A DNA stretch of 24,198 bases from Firmicutes bacterium UBA5493 (GCA_002424045.1 DIPH01000040.1:8871-33068); one strand, 5' to 3'. Counted from the stretch's first letter, positions 15,090 through 22,638 are shown. The notes: generated by a model not told the origin, from the letters alone. Numbers and translations are program-made.

Positions 15090-15192
15090 CGCACTCTCCT
15101 TCTTGCCTAGGGCTAGAGACCCTCGTTCTTCCGGTAGGTTATTTGCATAAAGCCACCACCTTTGAATTATGCCTCTCACACATTTCGCTGGA

Positions 15193-15238
15193 TTTTGCCG
15201 GATTCCTCCATAATGCCTTTGGAGGATTCTAGGCAAAA
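15193..15238. repeat. Imperfect palindrome, possible dispersed (REP/MITE-like) repeat
   Basis: The arms TTTTGCCGGATTCCTCCA (15193-15210) and TGGAGGATTCTAGGCAAAA (15220-15238) are near-perfect inverted copies around a 9-nt loop. No T-run follows on either strand, so it is not an ordinary terminator. It sits in the 182-nt gap between the ABC ATPase gene and the GNAT fusion. Only one copy is present in this window. Confidence 0.5.
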
Positions 15239-15271
15239 ACCGCAAAATGGCTCAAAAGACAAGCTTCTATC

Positions 15272-16189
15272 CTACGTTCGATTTCCGCCAAGTACCGATT
15301 TAAAGACCTCCCGCAAAGAGGCTTCCTGCGAGTGAACGCGTAAAATGCGACCCACCGTTCGCAGGCGATCGATGTCACGCCCGAGGGTGGCCTCGGTAAG
15401 GTCGATTAGTACAGAGATCACTTTGCCATCCTGGCCTGTCTTGATAGGCTGTAATGCGTCAACGACATGCCAAAATTCGGCCAACGGCACAGTAGGGATG
15501 AGCTCAAGTTGTACATATTCTTTGCCGTAACGAAGCTTCAGAGCTGCGGGATCACCTTCGGCAATGATCTTCCCATGATTCATGAAGGCTACCCTTCCGC
15601 AAAGTTCATCGGCTTCTTCAAGTGAGTGGGTGCTCATGAAAACTGTCTTGCCCTGCTTAGCAAAGGATCGGATGTGACTGCGAATCAGCTCCACAGAAGC
15701 TAAGTCTAATCCACTTGTGGGTTCGTCCAAAATTAGCATCTCCGGATCGCCAAGTAAGGCGCGGCAGATTAAGAGACGCTGTTTCATGCCTTTGGAGTAA
15801 TTGGCCACCGGCTTATTACCGGTTTCTGACAACTGGAATTCATCGAGCAAGTTCTCAGTTTTGGACTTTTTGACCCCATACAATGTGGCGAAAAACTGAA
15901 GATTCTGCCGCCCCGACAGGCGCGCGTAGAGATTGGGCTCCTCGAAGACGACACCGATCTTCTGGCGAATTTGTCTATTATTTGGGTTCATTTCCTCCCC
16001 AAGTATGCGGCAACTACCCTTCGTTGCCCTACTAAGGCCTGTCAAAACTCGGATCGTAGATGTCTTACCCACTCCATTCGGCCCTAAAAAACCAAAGACT
16101 TCACCCGATGAAACCGAGAAACTGATGTTGTCAACAGCCACAAACTCGCCATATCGCTTTGTTAGATCTTGCACCTCAATCACTCTCAT
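15272..16189 (-). CDS. ABC transporter ATP-binding protein
   Basis: 305-aa ATPase of the CcmA/NatA-like export group. Walker A GPNGVGKTS (36-44), a variant signature YSKGMKQRL (131-139) typical of ABC-2 exporters, Walker B MLILDEPTSGLD (151-162), and the H-loop STHS after it. The C-terminal 80 residues form the extra domain usual in drug and Na+ exporter ATPases. The start ATG overlaps the stop of the upstream secreted-protein gene (ATGA), with GAGGAG in front. Its membrane partner is the ABC-2 permease two genes upstream; the three form one overlapping unit. Exported substrate unknown. Confidence 0.93.
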   Translation of the reverse strand: MRVIEVQDLTKRYGEFVAVDNISFSVSSGEVFGFLGPNGVGKTSTIRVLTGLSRATKGSCRILGEEMNPNNRQIRQKIGVVFEEPNLYARLSGRQNLQFFATLYGVKKSKTENLLDEFQLSETGNKPVANYSKGMKQRLLICRALLGDPEMLILDEPTSGLDLASVELIRSHIRSFAKQGKTVFMSTHSLEEADELCGRVAFMNHGKIIAEGDPAALKLRYGKEYVQLELIPTVPLAEFWHVVDALQPIKTGQDGKVISVLIDLTEATLGRDIDRLRTVGRILRVHSQEASLREVFKSVLGGNRT

Positions 16190-16686
16190 TGCCCTGTCTC
16201 CTCATCCTCCATTGAGCTTGGGTCCCAGAGCAAGTACAGGGACTCCCCGATAGTACCAGGATGAACAAGGGCAACATAAACCGTTTTTGATACATTCTGG
16301 TTAACCCGTACCCCCCGGACAAAGTGCGCGGTGTAGCTTATGTCGACACCATATACATGCAAGTTTTCGTCTTCGGGAAGAAATTGTCGGAGCGACCTGG
16401 CAAGTCTGGGGCGGTAACTGACCTCACCCGCCTCAATATCTCGCAGCTTTAAACTGAGTCGTTCAAAGTGATGCCTCTGGAACGTAACATATTCCTCTTC
16501 AGAGATAGTCTCTCTAATGCTGGGATACATAACTGCATAGACGGCATCAAAAGACTCCGCTGCATAGTCTTTATAAACCTTGGCCACAAAGCCTTGCAAA
16601 TGTGTGGCGACAGAGTCATCGCCATAGGCAACTCCACTCACCAGGATGCACAAGCAGGCTAGCAATACAAGGCTCCTTCTAATCAT
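16186..16686 (-). CDS. Small secreted protein encoded between ABC permease and ATPase
   Basis: 166 aa, family not recognised. The N-terminus MIRRSLVLLACLCILVSG is a clear signal sequence; cleavage is plausible after AYG (about residue 22). A Cys at position 10 is too early for a normal lipobox, so soluble export is favoured over lipoprotein attachment. The mature part (about 144 aa) starts with a helix (HLQGFVAKVYKDYAAESFDA) and has beta-rich stretches, resembling the small NTF2/DUF4878-like exported domains by general layout only. It overlaps the permease by 8 nt and the ATPase by 4 nt, so the three are almost certainly translated together. A periplasm/wall-side accessory or substrate-binding role is inference. 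Confidence 0.7.
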   Translation of the reverse strand: MIRRSLVLLACLCILVSGVAYGDDSVATHLQGFVAKVYKDYAAESFDAVYAVMYPSIRETISEEEYVTFQRHHFERLSLKLRDIEAGEVSYRPRLARSLRQFLPEDENLHVYGVDISYTAHFVRGVRVNQNVSKTVYVALVHPGTIGESLYLLWDPSSMEDEETGQ

Positions 16687-17716
16687 ATGAGTTCACCATC
16701 CTTCGGTAGGCAAGAAAAGTCACTCCCATCAAGACCGTGGAAAAGAACAGAAGAACCACCAGCTCCGCCAAAATCCCCCCTACTCCCTGGCCATGCAGGA
16801 GAACAGCTTCTAGCCCAACAAATAAATGGAACGTCGGGAATAAACCCGCCAGAATTCGCGTGAGGGATGAAAGATCAGAGACCAGGGTGGGAAAAAGCAG
16901 AGGGAAATAGATTACAGTCGCAACCGAGCGGGCGGTCGATTGGCCGCTGGCTATGACCCCGATAAGCAGTCCGATGGCTGTAAAACACGCCGCTCCCACT
17001 AGGGTAAGGCCTCCCAGAGCTATCCAACTTGAAAATGCTAGGCCCTGCAGGCGATTGAGAATCGCCATGATTACAACGGTCCCTGCGCTGAGCAGAACTC
17101 CAAATAGGCCCTTTCCAAGCAGCAGCTCGCCGTAACCGGCGGGTGAAACCCCAATGGCTTCGATCGTTTTCGTGTCTTTTTCTTCGGCAAACACGCCCGA
17201 GACAACCATCACACCGATCATACTCATCGTCACTGTAATCCACACCGGGAGTACAGAACGACTAACGGTGGTGTCCCCCACTGCGATGATCTCTAAATCG
17301 TAGCGAGTTGGCACGCCTAAATAGACCTTCACTAGCTGGGTGATACTCTCACTAAGTGAAAAAAAGTACACGGGACGTCCGCTATCCAAAAACACCAGGA
17401 ACTTATTCTCACCTTCTACTTGAATAAACCCATGAACCTGACCGCGTTTTACCAGTTCTTGGCCCTGTTGAACACTTGAAACTGCTTCTAACTGGAAGTT
17501 GACTGCAGTGTTCGCCACAAACTGTGCGAAATCACTCCCCGTGTCTTCGTAAATGGCGATCGAAAAATCCTTTGGAGTCTGGACAGTATCCAAAACGCCG
17601 AATAACAATGATGCCACAACTGGAAGGACAACCGCAATGAGTATGGATCTATTCTTCACAGACTCATACAGGTCCTTGCGCACAAATGCCCGAATACGGC
17701 GCCATTTTTCTCCCAT
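16679..17716 (-). CDS. ABC-2 type transporter permease
   Basis: 345-aa permease of the ABC-2 (NatB/YhaP-like) group. A short cytoplasmic helix (RIRAFVRKDLYESVKNRS) leads to TM1 (about 25-45), then an extracytoplasmic domain of about 140 residues, then five C-terminal helices beginning at ITVTMSMIGVMVVSGVFAEE. The EEKDTKTIEAIGVSPAGYGE stretch just after that helix is typical of the family. I start at ATG 17716 (AGGAG 7 nt upstream). The longer open frame upstream runs through the terminator hairpin at 17733-17769 and is not coding. First gene of the permease-secreted protein-ATPase unit. Confidence 0.88.
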   Translation of the reverse strand: MGEKWRRIRAFVRKDLYESVKNRSILIAVVLPVVASLLFGVLDTVQTPKDFSIAIYEDTGSDFAQFVANTAVNFQLEAVSSVQQGQELVKRGQVHGFIQVEGENKFLVFLDSGRPVYFFSLSESITQLVKVYLGVPTRYDLEIIAVGDTTVSRSVLPVWITVTMSMIGVMVVSGVFAEEKDTKTIEAIGVSPAGYGELLLGKGLFGVLLSAGTVVIMAILNRLQGLAFSSWIALGGLTLVGAACFTAIGLLIGVIASGQSTARSVATVIYFPLLFPTLVSDLSSLTRILAGLFPTFHLFVGLEAVLLHGQGVGGILAELVVLLFFSTVLMGVTFLAYRRMVNSYD

Positions 17717-17732
17717 AGCATTTCTCCTCACG

Positions 17733-17769
17733 AAAAAAATAAAGGAGAGACACCGCAGGGGATCTCTCC
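17733..17769 (-). terminator. Terminator/attenuator between the micro-ORF and the ABC-2 unit
   Basis: On the minus strand GGAGAGA (17769-17763) pairs with TCTCTCC (17750-17744) and is followed by TTTATTTTTTT. A separate perfect hairpin GCCTGG-CGAT-CCAGGC (17791-17776) lies just before it. The T-tract ends 16 nt before the permease start codon, so the structure must either end the micro-ORF transcript or attenuate the ABC unit. Confidence 0.75.
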
Positions 17770-17821
17770 AATACTGCCTGGATCGCCAGGCTACCAAGCG
17801 TGTCCAAACATCAAATTTTCT

Positions 17822-17893
17822 TTAGGGCGTTATCCTACCTAACAAATAAATGACCACCCAAATCACAACAACAGCACCGATTAACTCAAGCAT
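17822..17893 (-). CDS. 23-residue single-span membrane peptide
   Basis: A 24-codon frame (including stop) beginning ATG 17893, 9 nt after a textbook AAAGGAGGT. The peptide starts MLELIGAVVV, continues through WVVIYLLG and ends GRITP before TAA: one hydrophobic helix with an acidic residue at the N-end and an arginine near the C-end, the layout of small regulatory or accessory membrane peptides. It lies between the PII-domain gene (stop 17987) and the ABC-2 unit, followed by two hairpins, the second with a T-tract. It could be an independent peptide, a subunit of the transporter, or a leader peptide for attenuation. It resembles KdpF only in size and hydrophobicity. Confidence 0.6.
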   Translation of the reverse strand: MLELIGAVVVIWVVIYLLGRITP

Positions 17894-17986
17894 ATATCTG
17901 ACCTCCTTTAAATACTGACACCTGTTTTCCTATTACATATTATTCTTCACACCATGCACAAACTCCTATGTTTGAGAGCAAGATGT

Positions 17987-18658
17987 CTATGCGTTTAGAA
18001 TACCATATGTCTCGCTCACTGTCTGAACAAAAATAATGCCATTTCCTGGTTGATCTATCTTCATATTGTCACGAACAGCTTTGATGATGCCATCAGCCGA
18101 TTCAGTCTTGGTTAACATCAACACGATCTCTTTTTCTGGTTCAATTTCCATATTTAAGAGTTTTGAGGTCTCATGGATACCAGAGCCCCTAGCATTAATG
18201 ATCGTTCCCCCGCGGGCCCCTACCCCCTTGGCCACATCCATCACCTTTTCTGCCTGACCTTTCTCTACCACAACAAAGATCGCTTTATACATGCAACCGA
18301 CACCTCCATCTTCAGCGCTAAACTCATATTCATAGTCCCCGGTACCTATAAATGACCCAACCGGCAAGACAAAGCCGATACCATGATTGGGTTTGCTAAA
18401 GTCGATCTCGGCATCGATCACTTCAAGGGTATTACGGACTAAAGACTTTTCTGCAACCATCAACACTGCTTCTTTCCGTATATCGGTCAATTCAAGAAGC
18501 TTCAACAAGCGATTGTGAACTGTGCCCCTACCCAGAATAATAGTGCCACCAGACACACCATTCCTCTTGGCAATGCCCAGAACTTTACTTCCCAAACCAG
18601 AGTTGACGATGACACAGATCAGCTCATAGTGCTTCTTTTCAGGATTTGTCTGCAACAT
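17987..18658 (-). CDS. Tandem PII-like signalling protein (DUF1538 partner)
   Basis: 223-aa soluble protein with two PII (GlnB-like) domains in one chain, about residues 11-98 and 123-212, joined by an acidic linker (YEYEFSAEDGG). Each repeats the same pattern: a first strand (ELICVIVNSG / KAIFVVVEKG), a helix, GGTIILGRG versus GGTIINARG at the T-loop base, then KEAVLMVAEK / KEIVLMLTKT, and a glycine-rich end (NHGIGFVLPV / GNGIIFVQTV). Free-standing PII proteins are about 110 aa and trimeric, so the fused pair must assemble differently. The true start is taken as ATG 18658; a TTG three codons earlier abuts an AAGGGG with no spacer. The gene overlaps the DUF1538 gene by 20 nt, so it probably regulates that membrane protein. 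Ligand unknown. Confidence 0.82.
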   Translation of the reverse strand: MLQTNPEKKHYELICVIVNSGLGSKVLGIAKRNGVSGGTIILGRGTVHNRLLKLLELTDIRKEAVLMVAEKSLVRNTLEVIDAEIDFSKPNHGIGFVLPVGSFIGTGDYEYEFSAEDGGVGCMYKAIFVVVEKGQAEKVMDVAKGVGARGGTIINARGSGIHETSKLLNMEIEPEKEIVLMLTKTESADGIIKAVRDNMKIDQPGNGIIFVQTVSETYGILNA

Positions 18659-20153
18659 TTGCCTCAACCCCTTGCTTTCTAGACTTCACTTCGAAGACAA
18701 CTCCGAGACCTAGTAGAGTCATAATGGACATCATAGCCACAAGTGCAATCATTCCTAGACCATCACGTAATAGGTCAGCCCCTTCAAACGCACTTGCTGC
18801 ACCTTGCGTAAATGCAAGGATGAAGGTAGTTGTCAAAGGTCCTGTAGCGACACTGCCAGCATCAAACCCGATTCCCACAAACAGGTTGGGCACAAAGTAA
18901 ATCATTACAATAGCAATCAGATATCCAGGCAACAAAAGATGCCATAGATTGAGCCAAGGAACCAGAATTCGGATGACTGATAAGAGAATAGCACTACCAA
19001 CACCAATTGAAAGGGAGGCAGCCACGGCAGTTCGCTTCACATATCCGCTGGTCACGTCTTCGATTTGCCTCGTTAACACATGTACAGAAGGCTCGGCCAG
19101 AATGGTCACAAAGCCAAGGACAAAAGAGGTAATCAAAAGCCAGATCTTGTTATCTAAAGATGCTAGAAGATAACCTAGTTGGCTGCCAACTTCCATGAAT
19201 CCACCATTAACTCCCATGAAAAAGAGGAACATTCCAAGGAGCGTATAGGCGAAACCCTTTAGGATTCTTGCGAGGCGCCGTTTCTCAAGCCTTAGCAAAA
19301 CCCTCTGCAAGACTAATAAGGAAACTGCCAGAGGCAAGAGGGCAATCAAACTGTTTTTCACAGAGTCTGGAACAATGCTCCAAAACGCGCTCATAATGGA
19401 ACCTACTTCCATTTGAGCCGGTTCTAGACTGATCACTGGATATTCTTGTGCAGGTGTAAGCATATTTAGAATCATTACAGCCAAGATGGGGCCTATGGCT
19501 CCTGCGGCAATCAGGCCAAAACTGTCTTGTTCACCTTGTTTGCTATCTTTTCGCATGCTAGAGATCCCTACAGCAAGAGCCATGATAAACGGAACCACCA
19601 AGATACCGGTAATGGACCCAGAAGAGTCAAATGCGATTGCTAAGAATTCTGGCGACGTGCGGGATGTAAACCAGGCTAAGAGTATAATCAAGCCATAACC
19701 AATGCCAAAGAAGACCTTTATGGGTAGGCCCAAAAACACCCGGACAAAACCCATGGCAACCATAATGGCAAATCCTATGGGCACCCATGCTAGAAGTGTG
19801 GAGGCTTTGATACCACCTGCCGTTACATACTCGATTTGATTGACTAACACCAGTAGTCCAGGTTCAGCCATGGAGACAAAAAAACCTAAGAGTCCCCCAC
19901 CAAGCAAAAACAACCACAGCTTATTGGTCTTAACCAAGGCAGACCCAGTTAGAGTTCCCATGGGAGTGATACCAATGTCTACACCTACAAGGAAGATAGA
20001 GAGTCCGACTATTAAGGTAAAGGCCCCTACCAAAAACCTCACGATTACAGGGGTCGCTAAGGGGACCAAGGTGAAATTCAGTAACATAACGATGATGACA
20101 ATGGGAACAACCGCCTGCGTGTTGTCTTTTAGATAACTAACCAGTATGTTCAA
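18639..20153 (-). CDS. DUF1538 membrane protein with internal duplication (putative transporter)
   Basis: 504-aa polytopic membrane protein of DUF1538, a family of putative transporters. Two repeats are obvious. Repeat 1 has SMAEPGLLVLVNQIEYVTAGG (from about 94) and FDSSGSITG (about 175-183). Repeat 2 has ILAEPSVHVLTRQIEDVTSG (351-370) and FDAGSVATG (about 434-442). The paired AEP...QIExVT and FDxGSxxTG motifs in re-entrant-looking, Gly/Ser-rich segments resemble ion-coupled carriers, though function is not established. The start is TTG at 20153; it has only a weak Shine-Dalgarno, so the exact N-terminus is uncertain. A good promoter lies 44 nt upstream. The gene is coupled to the tandem PII protein downstream. 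Confidence 0.85.
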   Translation of the reverse strand: MNILVSYLKDNTQAVVPIVIIVMLLNFTLVPLATPVIVRFLVGAFTLIVGLSIFLVGVDIGITPMGTLTGSALVKTNKLWLFLLGGGLLGFFVSMAEPGLLVLVNQIEYVTAGGIKASTLLAWVPIGFAIMVAMGFVRVFLGLPIKVFFGIGYGLIILLAWFTSRTSPEFLAIAFDSSGSITGILVVPFIMALAVGISSMRKDSKQGEQDSFGLIAAGAIGPILAVMILNMLTPAQEYPVISLEPAQMEVGSIMSAFWSIVPDSVKNSLIALLPLAVSLLVLQRVLLRLEKRRLARILKGFAYTLLGMFLFFMGVNGGFMEVGSQLGYLLASLDNKIWLLITSFVLGFVTILAEPSVHVLTRQIEDVTSGYVKRTAVAASLSIGVGSAILLSVIRILVPWLNLWHLLLPGYLIAIVMIYFVPNLFVGIGFDAGSVATGPLTTTFILAFTQGAASAFEGADLLRDGLGMIALVAMMSIMTLLGLGVVFEVKSRKQGVEANVADKS

Positions 20154-20196
20154 CTAATCACTCTGCCTTTCTTTAGCATTATCAGCACCATCTTTC

Positions 20197-20225
20197 ATTA
20201 TACCATATGGGGCAGGCATAGTGAA
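20197..20225 (-). promoter_or_regulatory. Promoter of the DUF1538-PII operon
   Basis: On the minus strand TTCACT (20225-20220), a 17-nt spacer and a perfect TATAAT (20202-20197), between the gpsA stop and the DUF1538 start. The predicted transcript begins about 35 nt before the TTG start. Confidence 0.7.
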
Positions 20226-20251
20226 CCAGATGACCGTTGCGGATCTAGCTC

Positions 20252-21208
20252 CTAAAATTCGAATTTCAAAGGCCTCAAAAATAAGTCGAGGAGTACGTCC
20301 TTCGAGTTCCTATCCTCAAAGAGGATGGAGTAAATTGCATTGCAGATAGGGAGTTCTAGTTCATGCCGTTCTGACAAAATGCGGAGCGCTTTTACCGTCT
20401 CAACACCTTCCGCCAACTTCTCAAACCTCTCACCTTGGACGAATGCCTGGCCAAATCGTCTATTGTGGCTATGTGGTGAAAACAAGGTAGCCTCGTAATC
20501 ACCAAGATGACTCAATCCATAGACAGTTAACTCGTTACCCCCCATAACTCGGACAAGACGGGAGATCTCCCTAGCACCCCTGGCCATTAGGGCCCCTTTT
20601 AGACTGCGATAGTTAAGACCATCCAGCATTCCAGCTGCTATACCCATAACATTCTTGGCAGCTGCCCCTATTTCATTTCCGATCATATCTTGGCCATAAT
20701 AGAACCGAATCAAATCACTGCCAAATGTCTCAACGATGTCTTTTGTGGTTTCGATGTCTTCGGAGCCGATCACCATGCAATTTGGGATTCCTGTGACAAA
20801 ATCCTGCACATGACCGGGACCCACCCAAATGGAAACCGAACAGTTCGTACCAATTTCTTCATTAAACACCTGGGAGAGCCTCTTTCCCGTAACTGATTCA
20901 ATTCCCTTCATACAGAGAATGAACTTCCGGTCACTAGGTTTAAAGGGACGTAGCTCCTTCGCGAATTCCCTGAGATTCTGCGAGCTAATGGAAATGATGA
21001 TATACTCGTTATCTAGTACTGTCTCTAGAGAGTTAGAGAGGTTCACACCTCTCGGAAGGATTAAGTACTCGTTGCTCCCCTCGTCTCTCAAGCGCTGAAA
21101 ATTAGTGGAATTCTCCCTACCCCACAAGCAAACCGCATGACCAATTGTTGCGGCATACCATGCCAAAAAGGTACCCCAGCGTCCACAACCTAAAACTGAA
21201 ACCCTCAA
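20252..21208 (-). CDS. gpsA: NAD(P)-dependent glycerol-3-phosphate dehydrogenase, divergent GpsA
   Basis: 318-aa GpsA-type enzyme that reduces dihydroxyacetone phosphate to sn-glycerol 3-phosphate for phospholipid synthesis. The Rossmann motif GCGRWG is at 7-12. The catalytic lysine block AAAKNVMGIAAGMLDGL and the MARG segment are conserved, as is SHNRRFG, the phosphate-binding block. The usual GLGDLxxTCxS is altered to HLGDYEATLFS, so this is a divergent member, possibly a paralogue with a changed substrate. The start is TTG 21208: AGGAG is 7 nt upstream and the protein then begins (M)RVSVLG as expected. The longer frame adds 25 residues of no family character. The gene follows the HAM1-like gene by 115 nt. 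Confidence 0.87.
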   Translation of the reverse strand: MRVSVLGCGRWGTFLAWYAATIGHAVCLWGRENSTNFQRLRDEGSNEYLILPRGVNLSNSLETVLDNEYIIISISSQNLREFAKELRPFKPSDRKFILCMKGIESVTGKRLSQVFNEEIGTNCSVSIWVGPGHVQDFVTGIPNCMVIGSEDIETTKDIVETFGSDLIRFYYGQDMIGNEIGAAAKNVMGIAAGMLDGLNYRSLKGALMARGAREISRLVRVMGGNELTVYGLSHLGDYEATLFSPHSHNRRFGQAFVQGERFEKLAEGVETVKALRILSERHELELPICNAIYSILFEDRNSKDVLLDLFLRPLKFEF

Positions 21209-21323
21209 CAGTTTTCTCCTCTCTTTCGCCACCGTCCTTGTGACCACTCTAGCTTTCATGAGACACCAGGTAGCAAAACTCACTTAGACAAATCATGCTC
21301 CACTTCATGTAAAACGGACTCCA

Positions 21324-21941
21324 TTAACCTTCAATTATGCGTTCAAAAAAACGTCTAAACCCATTAGTCTGAGGTGGATCGTATTTGCCCACGCGAGAAT
21401 CATCCTCTAGATCCAAGTAATACTTGTTAGTTTTGCAGTGAACCGAAAGGCTGTCCAAAGGAAACCCTTTTATTCGTTGTTGGTGAGGTATTGAAGTTAT
21501 GAAAAACTCTTCCGACGCTATGTCTTCACCATCATGCTCGTAAATAGTCTGATAATTAGTAACCAAGCAGATGGCATTTCTATATCTGGCTCTCACCTTT
21601 CCCCCAAACCTTGCAGCAAGACCAGAGTAGTATGCCACCATTTGCTCATCGGACAGTTCCCTACCGCCCACTCTGCGGATATGCACACCTGGTTGTTCAT
21701 GTGTGCTCAATCCTTCAATGTAAAGTCCTGAGTCACAAGAGAAGACCGGAGCTTGTAGGATGTCGTAGTAGGCCAGAGCCTTAATTCGAGCGTTTTCCAG
21801 TGGATTGTTCCCCGTTTCCTCAATATCTACAGACATTGGTGCCTGGTGCGCCAAACCTGCTACATTTATGTCCAATCCTTGTAGCATATCCCTCATATGC
21901 TGCAATTTGGCAGAATTTGTAGTCCCATAGATTAGTTTGAT
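21324..21941 (-). CDS. HAM1/RdgB-like non-canonical purine NTP pyrophosphatase, apparent AUC start
   Basis: ITPase/HAM1-family protein that would hydrolyse dITP/XTP-type nucleotides to monophosphate and PPi. The family start is preserved only if translation begins at ATC 21941: (M)KLIYGTTNSAKLQHM contains the essential TNxxK nucleotide-binding motif (8-12). Further motifs: EETGNNPLENARIKA (about 41-55), CDSGLYIEG (about 69-77, canonical ADDSGL), and FPLDSLS and GFRRFFE near the C-terminus. A strong AGGAGG is 7 nt before this ATC, and an in-frame TGA lies five codons upstream, so no canonical start fits. The first in-frame TTG/ATG (21905, 21896) would remove the motif. Either AUC initiation or a start-codon mutation is implied. 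Length from ATC: 205 aa. Confidence 0.75.
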   Translation of the reverse strand: MKLIYGTTNSAKLQHMRDMLQGLDINVAGLAHQAPMSVDIEETGNNPLENARIKALAYYDILQAPVFSCDSGLYIEGLSTHEQPGVHIRRVGGRELSDEQMVAYYSGLAARFGGKVRARYRNAICLVTNYQTIYEHDGEDIASEEFFITSIPHQQRIKGFPLDSLSVHCKTNKYYLDLEDDSRVGKYDPPQTNGFRRFFERIIEG

Positions 21942-21954
21942 GGAGACCCCTCCT
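21942..21954 (-). promoter_or_regulatory. Ribosome-binding site pointing to an AUC start
   Basis: AGGAGG (21954-21949) and a 7-nt spacer precede ATC at 21941-21939. An in-frame TGA overlaps the front of the site, so translation cannot enter from further upstream in this frame. Confidence 0.65.
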
Positions 21955-21985
21955 CAACATCATTGCATTAACCCTACTGGGGGCT

Positions 21986-22561
21986 CTAGTTGTGCTCATT
22001 CTCAAAGTCGAAGTAGATTTGGCTGCCAGTGGCATCCCGCTGACCCTGATATTTTCCCCGGTAGGGATAATAGGCATCCTGGTCCATCTGGGCAAAGACC
22101 AGTTGGCAGACTCTACGCCCAGCTGTAAGCTTTATGGGTAGTTGGTTAGCATTATATAATTCCAGAGTAATCTCACCTTCAAAGCCTGGATCTACCCAGC
22201 CCGCATTTTGAATGAATAGGCCCATGCGACCAATTGAGCTTCGGCCCTCAACAAAAGCGGTCAAGTTGTTGGGAAGTCTGACGTATTCCATCGTTGTTGC
22301 CAGCATAAACGAATGGGGCGGCAGGATAATCTCCTCTTTGTCAAAGGAAATGTACGTGGCAGGGTTCTCTAGGTCGATATAGGCAATGTTATGCTCGTCC
22401 AGTTTTAGAAAGTGTGTGCCCAGTCTCAAATCAACGCTCGCAGGTTGAATCTGTTTCCCTAGGCGTGCACTTTCGGGATTGATTTGGTCATCCTCTAAAG
22501 GGTGGATCCCCAATTTCCCTTGATCTAGTAAGTCTCGAATCGTCTTATCGGATAGAATCAC
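21986..22561 (-). CDS. dcd: dCTP deaminase
   Basis: 191-aa dCTP deaminase, which converts dCTP to dUTP (or, in bifunctional relatives, straight to dUMP) as a source of dTTP precursor. Signatures: QPASVDLRLG (39-48), the active-site block EGRSSIGRMGL (105-115), WVDPGFEGEITLELYN (122-137) with the catalytic Glu, and the C-terminal nucleotide-binding tail KYQGQRDATGS (170-180). I cannot distinguish mono- from bifunctional enzyme by eye. The start is GTG at 22561, 7 nt after GGGAG. It lies 44 nt upstream of the HAM1-like gene; together they form a nucleotide-pool pair. Confidence 0.93.
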   Translation of the reverse strand: MILSDKTIRDLLDQGKLGIHPLEDDQINPESARLGKQIQPASVDLRLGTHFLKLDEHNIAYIDLENPATYISFDKEEIILPPHSFMLATTMEYVRLPNNLTAFVEGRSSIGRMGLFIQNAGWVDPGFEGEITLELYNANQLPIKLTAGRRVCQLVFAQMDQDAYYPYRGKYQGQRDATGSQIYFDFENEHN

Positions 22562-22638
22562 TTTGATGCTCCCTTCACTCTTTGCTTCTTCGATTTCCGT
22601 CTTTATAAGAGCCCATCTTTGATCTCCCTTACGCTCAT

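Noticed and set aside
15090..15245. 52-codon extension of the GNAT fusion gene
   Set aside because: It crosses the palindromic repeat; the internal ATG at 15089 has AGGAG at proper spacing.
17822..17893. Assignment of the micro-ORF as KdpF
   Set aside because: It is similar only in being a short single helix; there are no kdpA/B/C genes nearby.
22562..22638. Possible small gene or N-terminal extension of dcd
   Set aside because: The frame is open (QRWALIKTEIEEAKSEG) but has no start codon, and dCTP deaminase begins properly at the GTG with its own ribosome-binding site.
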